The translations under genes and the position numbers were made by a program. 64,000 nt of DNA from Pseudoips prasinana (taxonomy: Eukaryota; Arthropoda; Insecta; Lepidoptera; Nolidae). Location of the stretch: assembly GCA_951640165.1 (NCBI GenBank), contig OX621260.1, forward strand, positions 17,688,001 to 17,752,000, written 5' to 3'. Shown here in pieces: positions 1 through 9,261 of this stretch; the first letter of the stretch is position 1, and the number at the start of each line of letters is the position of its first letter. The notes below the pieces were generated by a model. The model did not search any database. It saw only the letters and a list, made by a program, of their open reading frames with translations, and was not told where the DNA came from.

Positions 1-11
1 AGGCATACAAG

Positions 12-720
12 ATGGCTTTTAGTGTCTGTGGCTATAGGGTCGCCAGCTTTTATAATAGGGTTTCGGCAGAGGGTGGTGGAGTACTGATACTACTTCGCGA
101 CCAAATTAAATTTAAAGAACGTAAAGATATATGCCAACTATCTATTGAGCGTGTGTGTGAGGTGGCATGTGTAGAGACGCAGTTTTATTGTATAATATGT
201 GTGTATAGACCACCAGCATCCGATTTAAAGCTTTTTACAGCAACAATAGAAGACTTCTTAGGAAAATAAAAAGTAAAAAAAAATCCTTGTATGTGGTGAT
301 TTTAATATGAACATTTTAGCAGATTCACCTGAAATAAACATATTTCTATCTGTATTTCGGTCCTTTAACGTTAAATGCTTGTTCTCTGAGGCCACGAGAG
401 TCACACCCACATCTGTTACTTGCATTGATAACATAATTACCAACTTTGATGTATCTGAGAAGTGTTTGGTGGCTGGTGTTTGCTCTGACCATAAATGCCA
501 AATAGTAAAGATAAAAAATGAGATAATTATAAATAAACAAAAAAATAGTTTTAGACCTTTAACAAAATCTAATTTGGGAAAGTTCAGTAACAACCTGGAG
601 AATAGTTTGTGCCATCTATTGCCAAACAAAAGTAACCCTAACGATATGTACACTACATTATTCCACTGTATTTGCAAAGAATTTAATAAAGCTTGTAAAA
701 TAAAAAAACATAACGGTTGA
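12..720 (+). pseudogene. LINE apurinic-type endonuclease domain, frameshifted
   Basis: Two open segments in different frames (12-269 and 307-720) belong to one endonuclease. The first carries the 'IICVYRPPAS' core strand. The GDFN motif lies in the gap between them, around 290-306, with a frameshift next to it. The second segment has the 'TCIDNIITN' motif and a CSDHK motif (the conserved SDH). This domain nicks target DNA to prime reverse transcription. It is not functional as it stands because of the frame changes. Confidence 0.8.
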
Positions 721-1990
721 CAGTAATAAGATAAAATTTAGTTCTTGGTCAACTCAACGCATTAGACTGAGTAGAGATTTTTTATATGAGTTGTATGACA
801 GAAGGTCCTATAACCCTGATGTCAATTTTATTAATTATGTTAGAAATTATTCAAAAATTTTTAAAAAGGTTTGCATTCAAGCTAAATCTTTATATATAAG
901 AGATAAAATTAAAAAATCTAATAATAAAATAAAATCAGCTTGGCAAATAATTAATACTGAAACTGGTAAAAGTAGATCAAGAGATCAAACATTAGTATTG
1001 AATATTGGTGATGAACTGGTTTCAGACAAGCTTACCATTGCCAATTTTTTAGCTGCTTTTTTTGCAAATATACCCGTGGATATTACTAAGTGTCTCGCAT
1101 CATCACCAGATGTGGCTGAACTCTTTTTAAATCAAAGCGGAAAACAAACTGTACCTAACTTTAGTTTTAAATCCGTAACAAGTGATGATATTATAAAAGC
1201 TTTTAAGAGTATTAAAAGGAAAGGCACAGAAGATTTGTGGGGACTGTCTGTTAAAGCAATTGAATCAATCATACTAAACATTGCTACAATCCTTGCAGCC
1301 ATCTTCAATGGCTGTATAAGGGATGGTGTCTTTCCCGATTTAATGAAAATAAGTAAGATAATACCCATTTTCAAGGCAGGTTGTTCAATAAATGCCACGA
1401 ATTATAGGCCTATCTCAATACTGCCAGCTTTAAGTAAAATATTTGAAAAGCTGATGCTCAGCCAAATGTTGTCGCACTTTAACGTGAATAAGATATTGCA
1501 TAACAAGCAGTTCGGGTTTACAAGGGGCCGCTCTACTCAGGATGCAGGTTGCACATTAATTAGGTCAATATTGGAGGCTTGGGAGGGATCACAGGATGCG
1601 CTGGAAGTTTTCTGTGATCTCTCTAAGGCTTTCGATTGCGTTGATCATCGTACGCTCGTTGTTAAACTGAAGTACTATGGAATATCTGGCACATCTCTTG
1701 ATCTTGTGATGTCCTATTTATCGGGGCGACAACAGATGGTTTCGATAGGCGGTGTCACTTCGGCACGTCATCCTGTGAAAATGGGGGTGCCCCAAGGATC
1801 TATATTGGGCCCATTTTTATTTCTAGTTTATATAAATGATCTCCCTTATCTGGTAGAGAAAGTATCAGACATAGTTTTGTTCGCTGATGATACGTCGATC
1901 ATATTTAAAGTAAATAGAAAGGATAAAGATCTTATTGAGCATAATAAAACACTCGGCTTTATATCAGAATGGTTTTCGGCAAATGAATTT
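507..1990 (+). repeat. Left arm of a ~1.48-kb inverted repeat (LINE copy A)
   Basis: Reverse complement of 3958-5422 with a handful of substitutions and one 16-bp indel. The arms are separated by about 2 kb. Near-identity means the two copies arose recently or have been homogenised. Confidence 0.88.
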
Positions 1991-1999
1991 GCCAACTAA
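791..1999 (+). pseudogene. LINE reverse transcriptase, truncated after the FADD motif
   Basis: About 400 codons stay open. Visible RT motifs in order: 'NYRPISILPALSKIFEKLM', 'FCDLSKAFDCVDH' (first catalytic Asp), 'GVPQGSILGPFLFLVYINDL', and 'LFADDTSIIF' (catalytic Asp pair). The frame ends in unrelated sequence immediately after 'ISEWFSAN', so thumb and C-terminal regions are absent. Compared with copy B it keeps 16 bp near 1210 that copy B has lost, so this is the better-preserved version of that segment. It differs from copy B by only a few amino acids, which suggests recent divergence. Confidence 0.9.
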
Positions 2000-2127
2000 G
2001 CTAGGAATAGAACTTTGTCCAGCAGTGGGCAAAACCTGGCTGATGATGTCCATAATTTTTTTTTGTTTTTTTTTTTGTTGTAATTTCGATACCTTAAGTA
2101 ATTAACTAACTGGTTTATTACCAACAT

Positions 2128-2760
2128 TAAAAATAAAGAAAGTACAGTCAGAAACATAATTTTCTAGACACGGTAATTTTTTAATTGTTCTTTTTTTATA
2201 CTTCACTTATTGATGTATTATCAACAATATAACTAAAGTACAGTCAGAAACATAATTTTCTGTACTCGATATTTTTATATTGTTCTTTTTTTTAAACTTC
2301 ACTTATTGATGTATTATCAACAATATAACTAAAGTACAGTCAGAAACATAATTTTCTGTACTCGTTAATTTAAATTGTTCTTTATTAATACATTCACTTA
2401 TTGATGTATTATCAACAATATAACTAAAGTACAGTCAGAAACATAATTTTCTGTACTCGTTATTTTTATATTGTTCTTTTTTAATGCATCACTTATTGCT
2501 GTATTATCAACAATATAACTAAAGTACAGTCAGAAACATAGTTTTCTAGACAAGTTATTTTACATTGCTTTTTTTAGTTTTAACACATCACTTACTGATG
2601 CATTATCAAAATTTATAACTACAGTACAGTCAGAAACATAATTTTCTATACTCGTTATTTTTCTATTGTTTTTTTTCTTTAATATATCACTTACTGATGT
2701 ATTATCGAAATTTATAACTACGGTACAGTCAGCACCATAACTTATTTTGTGTGTATGGAC
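2128..2760. repeat. Minisatellite, seven units of about 95-100 bp
   Basis: The core 'gtacagtcagaaacataa' recurs at about 2142, 2238, 2334, 2429, 2524, 2624 and 2723, giving spacings of 96, 96, 95, 95, 100 and 99. Each unit also has a 'cttattgatgtattatcaa' block and a T-rich stretch. The last two units are more diverged ('aaatttataactac'). It lies between the two inverted LINE copies. Confidence 0.9.
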
Positions 2761-3183
2761 TTGTATTTTTTTTATATATAAAATTGTTTTGGTATTTGCC
2801 TACACGTTAGTTGCAGTTTTGTTTTTCTTTGTTTTATTTAATTCTTCCAAACCACATCTCATACGCTTCAAGTGAAACAAACTCAGTGGGTTCATCTACT
2901 ACCGATTTCAACACGACCCAGTTGAGACGGTCCGGCGAAACATACTCAAGCGGGCTTGAACACGGGATTTGGTCCAATTAGAGTAATTATTTAGTAGGCA
3001 AACACTATATATGCTCGATCGGTTGTCTGAATGCTTATTATTTTAGATTATATTTAGGTATACAAAAGAAAAACTTCGAAACAATAACATTATTCATTTT
3101 GAGACAGAGTCAATAATTTTAAATTAAGTATATGATAGCAATCATTTACAGATAGTTCACGTAACACAGCAGATCAGTCATGT
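2761..3183. other. Non-coding spacer, probably including the 3' UTR of LINE copy B
   Basis: AT-rich, with no ORF. It directly follows (on the minus strand) the stop codon of the copy B RT, so its right part is likely the LINE 3' UTR. No clear tail repeat or target duplication was found to mark the boundary. Confidence 0.4.
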
Positions 3184-5411
3184 CTATATGGCTACAAGAT
3201 CTCCAGCGAGCAATGTGCAGGTAGGAAGTGAGAGCCAGACGTCTTTGTCATCGATGTACTCTTTAGTGGTGTAATAACCCCTAGCCATAAGTATACGTTT
3301 AATATGTGTTTTAAAACTTGTGTCAGGCAGATCAGTAATTTGAGTAGAAAGCTTGTTATAAAACCTAATACAATTTCCTAAAAATGATTTATTAGTTTTG
3401 CTTACTCTAAAGCCTGGCATGGGTAGTTTGTTTTTATTCCTAGTATTTATATTATGCAGTTCACTTTTCTTTTTATATTTATGAATATTTTTTCTAACAA
3501 ACATTATATTCTGATATATATATTCCGATGGCACAGTAAGTATATTTATTTCTTTAAACAAATTTCGCAAAGAATCGCGACTGCCTAAACCATAAATGGC
3601 TCTGACTGCTCTTTTCTGTAATACAAAAATAGTACCTATGTCCGCCGCCGAACCCCACAGCAGAATGCCATACGACATAATGCTATGAAAGTACGCGAAA
3701 TACACTAATCTAGCAGTTTGTTCATCTGACAATTGCCTTATTTTCCAGCCAGCATAGGAAGCCGAACTTAATTTACCTGCTAACTTTTCAATCTGAGGAC
3801 CCCATTGCAATTTTGAATCAAGTGTCAATCCTAAAAATACGGTCGATGGGACTAAATCTAATATTTTCGCATTAAGTGCAACTGTTGGTACAATTTGAGT
3901 CACATTCGGCAATGAGAACTTGATGCATTTAGTTTTCCCTGCATTTAACAAGAGATTATTTGCCGAAAACCATTCTGATATAAAGCCGAGTGTTTTATTA
4001 CGCTCAATAAGATCTTTATCCTTTCTATTTACTTTAAATATGATCGACGTATCATCAGCGAACAAAACTATGTCTGATACTTTCTCTACCAGATAAGGGA
4101 GATCATTTATATAAACTAGAAATAAAAATGGGCCCAATATAGATCCTTGGGGCACCCCCATTTTCACAGGATGACGTGCCGAAGTGACACCGCCTATCGA
4201 AACCATCTGTTGTCGCCCCGATAAATAGGACATCACAAGATCAAGAGATGTGCCAGATATTCCATAGTACTTCAGTTTAACAACGAGCGTACGATGATCA
4301 ACGCAATCGAAAGCCTTAGAGAGATCACAGAAAACTCCCAGCGCATCCTGTGATCCCACCCAAGCCTCCAATATTGACCTAATTAATGTGCAACCTGCAT
4401 CCTGAGTAGAGCGGCCCCTTGTAAACCCGAACTGCTTGTTATGCAATATCTTATTCACGTTAAAGTGCGACAACATTTGGCTGAGCATCAGCTTTTCAAA
4501 TATTTTACTTAAAGCTGGCAGTATTGAGATAGGCCTATAATTCGTGGCATTTATTGAACAACCTGCCTTGAAAATGGGTATTATCTTACTTATTTTCATT
4601 AAATCGGGAAAGACACCATCCCTTATACAGCCATTGAAGATGGCTGCAAGGATTGTAGCAATGTTTAGTATGATTGATTCAATTGCTTTAACAGACAGTC
4701 CCCACAAATCTTCTGTGCCTTAAAAGCTTTTATAATATCATCACTTGTTACGGATTTAAAACTAAAGTTAGGTACAGTTTGTTTTCCGCTTTGATTTAAA
4801 AAGAGTTCAGCCACATCTGGTGATGATGCGAGACACTTAGTAATATCCACGGGTATATTTGCAAAAAAAGCAGCTAAAAAATTGGCAATGGTAAGCTTGT
4901 CTGAAACCAGTTCATCACCAATATTCAATACTAATGTTTGATCTCTTGATCTACTTTTACCAGTTTCAGTATTAATTATTTGCCAAGCTGATTTTATTTT
5001 ATTATTAGATTTTTTAATTTTATCTCTTATATATAAAGATTTAGCTTGAATGCAAACCTTTTTAAAAATTTTTGAATAATTTCTAACATAATTAATAAAA
5101 TTGACATCAGGGTTATAGGACCTTCTGTCATACAACTCATATAAAAAATCTCTACTCAGTCTAATGCGTTGAGTTGACCAAGAACTAAATTTTATCTTAT
5201 TACTGTCAACCGTTATGTTTTTTTATTTTACAAGCTTTATTAAATTCTTTGCAAATACAGTGGAATAATGTAGTGTACATATCGTTAGGGTTACTTTTGT
5301 TTGGCAATAGATGGCACAAACTATTCTCCAGGTTGTTACTGAACTTGCCCAAATTAGATTTTGTTAAAGGTCTAAAACTATTTTTTTGTTTATTTATAAT
5401 TATCTCATTTT
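3184..5411 (-). pseudogene. LINE reverse transcriptase with complete C-terminus, one 16-bp frameshifting deletion
   Basis: Two frames, 5135-4665 and 4707-3184 on the minus strand, form one RT. A 16-bp deletion relative to copy A at about 4723, where copy A reads 'gagtattaaaaggaaa', shifts the frame. The RT motifs match copy A (PQGSILGP, FADDT). The part missing from A is present here: the thumb 'VFLGLTLDSKLQWGPQIEKL', the 'MSYGILLWGSAAD' region, and a C-terminus ending 'GYYTTKEYIDDKDVWLSL...VAI', typical of CR1/Daphne-like elements. The deletion leaves short 'aag' microhomology. Confidence 0.88.
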
Positions 5412-5422
5412 TTATCTTTACT
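3958..5422 (-). repeat. Right arm of the ~1.48-kb inverted repeat (LINE copy B)
   Basis: Partner of 507-1990. The left limit is set by the shared 'ttttcggcaaat', after which copy A diverges. The right limit is where copy B joins unrelated repeat DNA. Confidence 0.88.
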
Positions 5423-5893
5423 TTTGAAGAGTTCCCTAGAATATCTTCCACATTTCATTTTTGAAGAGATCCCGCGAGAATGGGACCTATGTGGGTAAAA
5501 CCAAAAATCTGCCGGAAGTCACTATTCCACGCGAACGAAGTCGCAGGCAAAAGCTAGTTAATCTATACTCCGTTAAACCATTTTCTTTGTACTAAAAGTT
5601 GTATTATATTATATTTTCATACCTTTTTACTATTTATTTACATTTTTTCGATGAATTTTCAGTACTGAATTGATGCCGACTCTTGACCAATAGATGGCGC
5701 TATTTTATTTTTATTTTATTTTTTGTAATAAAAACTATCCTATGTCCTTTCTCAAGTTCCAAACTATGTCTGTACCAAATTTCACACAAATCAGTTCAGT
5801 AGTTTAGGCGTGAAGCAAAGACAGACAGACAGACAGACAGAAAGACAGACAGACAGAGTTACTTTCGCATTTATAATATTAGTTTGGATTTGT
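5423..5893. repeat. Dispersed lepidopteran repeat fragments with a (CAGA)n tract
   Basis: 5423-5560 matches, on the minus strand, the start of the 'gcgacttcgt(c/t)cgcgtg' repeat family also seen at 16724 and 62025. 5700-5893 (plus) is the tail type ending in cagacagacagaca repeats, then 'ttactttcgcatttataat' and 'attagt'. These tails recur throughout the RBM19 introns. They are probably RTE/SINE-derived and hold no gene. Confidence 0.6.
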
Positions 5894-5901
5894 AAAATCT
5901 T

Positions 5902-6509
5902 ACGATGGGAGCCGTGAAACTCTGAATTCATATCTAGTAAATTGTGACAACGCGTTTGAACTTGTCACAGACTCTCAAAAGCCTATTCTATTCAAATATA
6001 TCATAAGCCAGTTGCATGGAAAGGCGGAAACTGCTTGCTCTATCAAGGAGTTTTCGACATGGTGCCAACTCAAAGAGTTTCTGAAAACTCAATTCAGTGA
6101 GCGCAAACACTATACACATCTCCTCACCGATCTCCAAGAGAGCAAGCAGGGCCCGCAAGAAAATGTCAGCGCTTATTCATTACGGGTGGAGACTTACCTC
6201 TCACAATTGTTGACAGAAATAACACTGTCCTCTACTAAACCTAAAGAGCTACCCGGCCGTACCGCGGCTATGGAGGATCTTGCTCTACACCATTTTCTCA
6301 TGGGGTTGCAACCCCGTATCTCGAACATTGTGAGATGTAGGTCTCCTAAATCTTTGAATGAGGCCTTTATTTTTAAATTTTCCGATACTGCAAAACACCC
6401 GGGCATGATATTTCTATGTGTAAGAAACGAGAATATAACAATAGTCGTTTTAGATATCCGCAAGGTCCATCTACCAATCAAAATCCCTATAAGCCGCCTC
6501 AACGTGTGA
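5902..6509 (+). pseudogene. Gypsy gag (capsid-like) fragment
   Basis: The open frame reads from about 5902 (YDGSRETLNSYL...) through 'PILFKYIISQLHGKAETA', 'LKEFLKTQFSERKHYTHLL' and 'QESVS'-like 'PQENVSAYSLRVETYL', the pattern of gypsy capsid proteins. Near 6405 the frame shifts: the alternative frame continues with 'HDISMCKKREYNNSRF' and ends near 6583. The N-terminus is not recognisable. Gag would form the particle that packages the element RNA. Confidence 0.75.
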
Positions 6510-6654
6510 ACTTCCTCGAGCAACCTGATGAGGACCCGGTTCAAGACAAAGTGGATCTTTCACCCGGAGATTTAAACGAATAAAGGTCTCGCCCTAGTGT
6601 CGCACGAGACAGTCCCCCAAAGCCGATACCAGTCTTCAACTTCCTCAATCTTCC

Positions 6655-6990
6655 AATTCTAAGCCAACCAATCGACAGGGTAATCAGCCCCAAACTGACG
6701 GTCAAAATTCAACGAAACCGTTGAATTCTAATCCGACCAATCGACAGGGTAATCAGCCCCAAACCGACGGTCACCCATCAATTAAAGCCTTGAATAATTC
6801 TAAGCCGACCAATCGACAGGGTAATCAGCCCCAAACTGACGGTCAAAACTCAACGAAATCGTTGAATTCTAATCCGACCAATCGACAGGGTAATCAGCCC
6901 CAAACCGACGGTCACCCATCAATCAAAGCCTTGAATAATTTTAAGCCGACCAATCAACAGGGTAATCAGCCCCAAACCGACGGTCATCAA
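6655..6990 (+). repeat. In-frame ~66-bp tandem repeat in the gypsy gag-protease linker
   Basis: Five copies of a unit whose peptide core is 'PTN(R/Q)QGNQPQTDG', followed alternately by 'QNSTKSLN' and 'HPSIKALNN'. The alternation implies a two-unit (132-bp) higher-order duplication. The frame is kept across all copies, so the expansion happened in, or was compatible with, a translated protein. Confidence 0.9.
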
Positions 6991-7026
6991 ATTACTAAAT
7001 CTAACTCGACATCTATTTCTAATTCA

Positions 7027-7421
7027 AAAGCCTTTACTATTTCCAATAGAGTCGATCAAAATATTTATGAAATCAACTTAGATACGACAAAAAGACTTTT
7101 ACCCCATATCCTACTCGATTCACAAGTTTCGGATATTCCACTACACCTGTTAGTTGACTCAGAATCCGCCATATGCTTGTTAAAGGAATCATGCATACAG
7201 AATATGCCAAAACTCATCAAGGAACCCATTAAACTTAAGGGTATAGACCCTGGTGATGAGCCGACGTCAACAATAGGCCACTTGCAACTCAAATTAAAAT
7301 TGAGCGAAAGTAAAACAGCATTATTTAAGTTTCATGTCGTTAAAGATATCAATCTGCCCTACGATGGCATTATTGGCACGGACTTCCTAACATCATTTGG
7401 ATGCAAAATCGATTATACAAA
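7027..7421 (+). pseudogene. Gypsy aspartic protease, interrupted by LINE insertion, active-site motif changed
   Basis: Open frame with 'HLLVDSESAICLLK' at the position of the usual (L)VDTGA(S) active site; the invariant Gly is Glu here. The second half has 'LPYDGIIGTDFL', the typical flap-to-C-terminal signature. The original frame is cut at about 7421-7426, where the LINE begins; the continuation resumes at 12330. This enzyme normally processes Gag-Pol. The Gly change predicts loss of activity even without the insertion. Confidence 0.85.
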
Positions 7422-7984
7422 TGACACAGATATAGCTGTCAGCTGTCAGCTGTCAAATACGCAAGCGATTGTGCTCGTAATTAAATAATTCGTAAAAATA
7501 GGAAACCTTATATTTGAACAGTGATTTTTCCATAAAAGTGAAACTAGCATCGTAAACAAACAGAGAGAGTGTTATCATCGATTGGAACAGCCGAGTGACA
7601 ATAAAATCATTGATTTTAAAATTATACAAATTTTGGACTAAAATACTCTATAATCTCAATGCTACAGTGCTACCAGTGTATACATCTAACTGTTAGTCAA
7701 TAACGTACAAAATAAGTACATTATAAACTATTTCTAAACAGTGATAATAAAAAAACAGTGATCTTAACAAAACTTAGTACTGGAAAAAAGTCGTTTTTTA
7801 TTCAAATACCACGCACCTACGTGATAAGAAGTTAAGACAACTCAACGCCATCTAACTGAAACCTCATAAACCACTCATGTTGTCACTGTGCTAACATAAA
7901 TCGATATTTCAAAAAGCGACATCTATCGCAATAACAAGGATTTACTGTACTAAGACACAATCAGATCGCAAGATTAGAAAGGAA

Positions 7985-8075
7985 AGTCAATAGCTCAGGT
8001 GGCTAAGCGGTGTAAGTACTGGCGCTCTACCGCGTGATTCCAAGTTCAAATCCGTCAATTGTTGAGAGACTTTTT
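7985..8075 (+). promoter_or_regulatory. tRNA-like segment with A-box and B-box motifs in the LINE 5' UTR
   Basis: 'tggctaagcgg' fits the pol III A box and 'aagttcaaatcc' the B box, about 40 bp apart as in tRNAs. The flanks 'caat'/'attg' could form part of an acceptor stem. It is not a good tRNA, because the stems are incomplete. It could be a captured tRNA/SINE piece or an internal promoter; the sequence alone does not decide. Confidence 0.45.
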
Positions 8076-8208
8076 GTAAGAATTTAAATTTATATTTCAT
8101 CATGAACTTCCTAGAAACATCACATTCCGTAGGACACGTACTATATCAGAACCGAATAACGACACTAGTGAAATTATTTCTCAAACATTAGATGGCACTA
8201 TTAACAGT

Positions 8209-9261
8209 ATGCCGGGAATGTCTGAAGACGAGGAGGATAAGCAAATAAACATTTTAAAAACTGAGATTGAAAACCTTAGGTCTCAATTAAACAGCGCTAA
8301 CCAAGAAATAGAAATATTATCTTTAGAAAATAGTTCCCTGAAACGAACAAATGCCGACTTACTCATAAAAATGAAATGTTTAAAAGAGTCACCAGTAATA
8401 AAGAGGAAAACACAAACACCAAAGAGAAATAAAATTAGTTCTATGGAAAACAAGACCAGTAACTCACATACTCTAGTTTCTGACTGTTACACTTCCATAA
8501 ACAAACAGAAACAAAAATTAATGAGTGCAGAAAAAGAAATTAGAAGTGAAAATGCCAACCTAATTGCCTCGAACGCTACCAGTAAAATGTCACAAGATAG
8601 TTATCAAAATAATCCAACACCAGTGCTGCCATCCTCTCCAAAGCACCAAGTATACATGATAAGTAGTGAAACTTCCAATAGGTTATATGACATAATTGAA
8701 AATATTCATTTACATAATAGTGAAATATGTCATTACCGTATGCCTAAATGTGGTTTGAAAGTTTTATTGAACGGTATTGATAAAAAAGTAGCAAACTTCA
8801 CATACTCTGACTTCTGTATCATTTATATTGGTGAAGAAGATTTCCGAAGAACACATAATTATACAGAACTTGTTACATATGTCCGCGAAATGCTCATGCC
8901 ATTACAACACACTAATTTTATAATATGCCTACCGACATTTAAATATATGGAGAACACAAATGTAATGTTTAATAGCCGAGTGGATATCTTTAACAACTTG
9001 CTGTGTCTAGATGTGGAAACTTGTAATTATGCGTATGTTTTAGACTCTAATTATAATTTGCCATACACTCATGAAACATATAATTTATCTGGAAATCTAA
9101 ATTATAAAGGTTTAAGAATTGTACTATCAGATTTGGTAGATCTTATTTTATATGTAAGCACATTGAAAACAGATCAAATAGAGGTTGACTGCTTCCAAAA
9201 GGACCAATCTTTCTCCTTATCAGACACCCAAACACAAGAAGAATCTCGGTTTTTTCTATAA
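8209..9261 (+). CDS. LINE ORF1 protein: coiled coil plus degenerate esterase-like domain
   Basis: 350 residues. Residues about 8-60 form a heptad-rich coiled coil (KQINILKTEIENLRSQLNSA...), expected to trimerise. Residues 60-140 are basic/serine-rich and probably bind RNA. From about 145 a folded domain contains 'SDFCIIYIGEEDF' and 'TNFIICLPTFKY'. It resembles the layout of the SGNH-esterase-like domain in CR1-clade ORF1 proteins, though the GDS nucleophile block is not visible; this assignment is an inference. ORF1 chaperones the element RNA. The chosen ATG starts MPGMSEDEEDK; another Met lies three codons later. The 3' end overlaps ORF2 by 77 bp in another frame. Confidence 0.8.
   Translation: MPGMSEDEEDKQINILKTEIENLRSQLNSANQEIEILSLENSSLKRTNADLLIKMKCLKESPVIKRKTQTPKRNKISSMENKTSNSHTLVSDCYTSINKQKQKLMSAEKEIRSENANLIASNATSKMSQDSYQNNPTPVLPSSPKHQVYMISSETSNRLYDIIENIHLHNSEICHYRMPKCGLKVLLNGIDKKVANFTYSDFCIIYIGEEDFRRTHNYTELVTYVREMLMPLQHTNFIICLPTFKYMENTNVMFNSRVDIFNNLLCLDVETCNYAYVLDSNYNLPYTHETYNLSGNLNYKGLRIVLSDLVDLILYVSTLKTDQIEVDCFQKDQSFSLSDTQTQEESRFFL

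Larger units (their letters stand above)
1..1990 (+). mobile_element. Non-LTR retrotransposon copy A (CR1/Jockey-like LINE), 5' end outside window, 3' truncated
   Basis: Contains an endonuclease remnant followed by a reverse transcriptase, the ORF2 order of CR1/Jockey-type LINEs. The match to copy B on the minus strand stops abruptly at about 1990, in the middle of the RT after FADD, and the following DNA is unrelated, so the thumb and 3' end are missing. The 5' end runs off the window. The sequence after the break includes a 'ccagcagtggg' motif like the 3' ends of other lepidopteran LINEs, so another fragment may be joined there. Confidence 0.9.
3184..5422 (-). mobile_element. Non-LTR retrotransposon copy B (same family as copy A), 5' truncated
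   Basis: On the minus strand from about 5422 the sequence matches copy A from about 507 onward, nearly base for base. It continues past copy A's break point to the true end of the RT ORF at 3184. The 5' junction at about 5422 abuts a fragment of a different dispersed repeat, so this is a 5'-truncated insertion. With copy A it forms a ~1.48-kb near-perfect inverted repeat. Confidence 0.9.

Noticed and set aside
12..1999. Twin-priming explanation for LINE copies A and B
   Set aside because: Twin priming gives non-overlapping inverted parts of one cDNA; here the two copies overlap by ~1.48 kb.
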